64,000 nt of DNA, taken from Arhodomonas sp052060015. GTDB lineage: Bacteria > Pseudomonadota > Gammaproteobacteria > Nitrococcales > Nitrococcaceae. Both the position numbers and the translations under genes were made by a program. Positions 62,849 through 64,000 of the stretch are shown here, one piece after another. The DNA is taken from assembly GCF_052060015.1 (NCBI RefSeq), contig NZ_JBPODZ010000011.1:1-64000 (forward strand). Direction: 5' to 3'. The notes under the pieces are model-generated. The model was not told the DNA's origin and searched no databases. It worked only from the letters and a program-made list of their open reading frames with translations. The first letter of the stretch is position 1, and each line of letters begins with the position of its first letter.

Positions 62849-63637
62849 TCAGGACTCCAGCGTCAGGTCGTAGGTCAGCGTCAGCGGGGCGTGGTCGGAG
62901 AATCGCGCCCCCTCGTAGACCGCCGCGGCCTGCACCCGATTCGCCAGGTCCGGGGTGATCACCTGGTAGTCGATGCGCCAGCCCGTGTTGTTGGCCCAGG
63001 CCTGGCCGCGATAAGACCACCAGGTATACTGCTCCGCATCGGGCTCCACCACCCGAAAGGCATCCACCAGCCCCACCTCGTCGAACAGGCGGTCGAGCCA
63101 GGCGCGTTCCTCCGGGAGAAAGCCAGAGTTCTTCTGGTTGGAACGCCAGTTACGGAGGTCCAGCCTGGTGTGGGCGATATTCCAGTCGCCGCAGATGATG
63201 TAGCTACGGCGCCCGTTACGAAGCTTCGCGAGATACTCGAGGAAGGGCTCCATGAAGGCGTACTTGAAGTCCTGGCGGTGGTCTCCGGAGGTACCCGAGG
63301 GCATGTAGAAGGAGACGATGGCGAGATCGCCGAAGTGCGCCTCGATCCAGCGCCCCTCCCGGTCGATCTCCGGGAAACCCACCTCGCGGATCACCTCGTC
63401 CGGCTCGATCCGGCTGTACAGGGCGACACCGCTATAGCCCTTCTTCTCCGCATCCTTGAAGTAGGCGTGCCAACCGTCCGGGAAATACGTGGCATCGCCG
63501 GCGAGCTGCTCGTACTGTGCCTTGGTCTCCTGGACGCAGAGCAAATCCGGGGCGTCGTCAGCGAACCAATCGAAGAAGCCCTTGCGCGCCGCCGCGCGGA
63601 TGCCGTTGAGGTTGGCGGTGCTGATGCGGACCGTCAT
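62849..63637 (-). CDS. exodeoxyribonuclease III family protein (ExoA-like)
   Basis: The 262-residue EEP nuclease has ISTANLNGIRAAARKGFFDW at the start, E37 in VQETKAQ, SFYMPSGTSG, ICGDWNIAHTRLDLRNW and the C-terminal FSDHAPLTL. The NGIRAAARKGF pattern marks the ExoA-like subgroup, distinct from the xthA at 22260. It probably acts in base-excision repair at abasic sites. It converges on the glutaredoxin gene with a 6-base gap. Confidence 0.93.
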   Translation of the reverse strand: MTVRISTANLNGIRAAARKGFFDWFADDAPDLLCVQETKAQYEQLAGDATYFPDGWHAYFKDAEKKGYSGVALYSRIEPDEVIREVGFPEIDREGRWIEAHFGDLAIVSFYMPSGTSGDHRQDFKYAFMEPFLEYLAKLRNGRRSYIICGDWNIAHTRLDLRNWRSNQKNSGFLPEERAWLDRLFDEVGLVDAFRVVEPDAEQYTWWSYRGQAWANNTGWRIDYQVITPDLANRVQAAAVYEGARFSDHAPLTLTYDLTLES

Positions 63638-63699
63638 GGGCGCCCCCTAAAGCCTACTCGCGGTCCGCGATCATACCAGACTGCCGTACCGCTACCCGC

Positions 63700-64000
63700 T
63701 CAGCCGTCCAGCTCCGGGTAATGCCGGAAGATGCCGTCCTCGTTGAAGGGGATGCGCCGCGGCGAGGCGAGATAGGCGCCGATGCGCGGGCGCTCCGCCA
63801 CCCGATCTTGGAGGGCCATGACTCGTGGGTGGTCCGGCTCCAGCCGGGCCATCGCCCGTGGGAAGGCATAGCGCAGCCCGGCGATGACCTGAAACAGCGA
63901 GAGGTCTGCAGCCGTGAGGTCATCTCCGACCAGGAAATCGCCCCCGGCCGGATTGGTGGCCAGCACCCGCTCGAAGTAGGCGAGCCACTTCGGCAATCGC
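63700..64000 (-). CDS. glutathione S-transferase, C-terminal part (runs off window)
   Basis: The visible 100 or so residues form a GST C-terminal domain: WLAYFERVLA, the GGDFLVGDDLTAADLSLFQV block with the conserved N-capping motif, and a tail ending NEDGIFRHYPELDG. The N-terminal thioredoxin-like domain lies beyond the window end, so the start is not visible. Family is clear; substrate is unknown. Confidence 0.85.
   Translation of the reverse strand, partial: RLPKWLAYFERVLATNPAGGDFLVGDDLTAADLSLFQVIAGLRYAFPRAMARLEPDHPRVMALQDRVAERPRIGAYLASPRRIPFNEDGIFRHYPELDG

Overview
The window comes from a high-GC proteobacterium. Gene content and order point to a gammaproteobacterium of the Ectothiorhodospiraceae/Chromatiales kind. 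Supporting signs are the cutA-dsbD-tlpA-aroQ-accB-accC order next to groESL, ubiD followed by a ferredoxin-reductase-like gene, a three-gene pntAA-pntAB-pntB transhydrogenase, recC-recB-recD, and TIGR02444 and MlaA proteins. Many proteins are acidic, which would fit a halophile. The taxonomic placement is inference. The window is almost entirely chromosomal housekeeping sequence. I see no insertion sequence, prophage, CRISPR array, tRNA or rRNA gene.

Layout. 1-3300: an ExbB/TonB energy-transducing locus with visibly lower GC and different codon use. The expected exbD is missing as an intact gene; a frameshifted remnant may be present. The TonB linker holds nine 17-residue repeats. 3388-12118: recC-recB-recD with 4-base stop/start overlaps. 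12178-15124: a coupled three-gene operon with an oxygen-binding diiron (ODP-like) metallo-beta-lactamase-fold protein, a GAF-GGDEF diguanylate cyclase and an unknown secreted protein. 15166-16831: an acuR-type TetR regulator with a palindromic operator, followed by acuI. 16848-22129 (minus): a peptide ABC importer with a fused double ATPase. 22260-24344: xthA and two related Fn3 lipoproteins, one carrying 37 Glu-Pro dipeptides. 24360-31597: a small membrane protein, ubiD, a 2Fe-2S flavin reductase, a hydrolase, mlaA, a fructosamine-kinase-like gene, a 5'-3' exonuclease and an HNH protein. 31816-34739: transhydrogenase genes ending in a clear terminator. 34817-38770: a decayed LysR tail, formaldehyde detoxification (frmA-fghA), two small conserved proteins and a DnaJ-related protein. 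38902-43649: priA, argS and a SPOR protein. 43653-48659 (minus): a tightly coupled epimerase-cca-speA-garR-like operon. 48823-54773: a TauE/SafE permease, then accC, accB, aroQ, tlpA, dsbD and cutA on the minus strand. 54832-57000: a groESL operon with promoter, CIRCE operator and terminator. 57027-64000: endonuclease V, a membrane-anchored response regulator, a Sel1 protein, an AmpG-like permease, a DUF5362-like protein, trxB-glutaredoxin, a second exonuclease III and the end of a glutathione S-transferase running off the window.

Functional themes are DNA repair (RecBCD, two ExoIII, EndoV, Xni-like, PriA), redox and thiol homeostasis (transhydrogenase, TrxB/Grx, DsbD/TlpA, FrmA/FghA, GST), and envelope maintenance (MlaA, AmpG-like, SPOR, lipoproteins). 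The least explained parts are the ODP/cyclase/secreted-protein operon, the tail-anchored response regulator, the paired Fn3 lipoproteins and the broken exb/ton locus.
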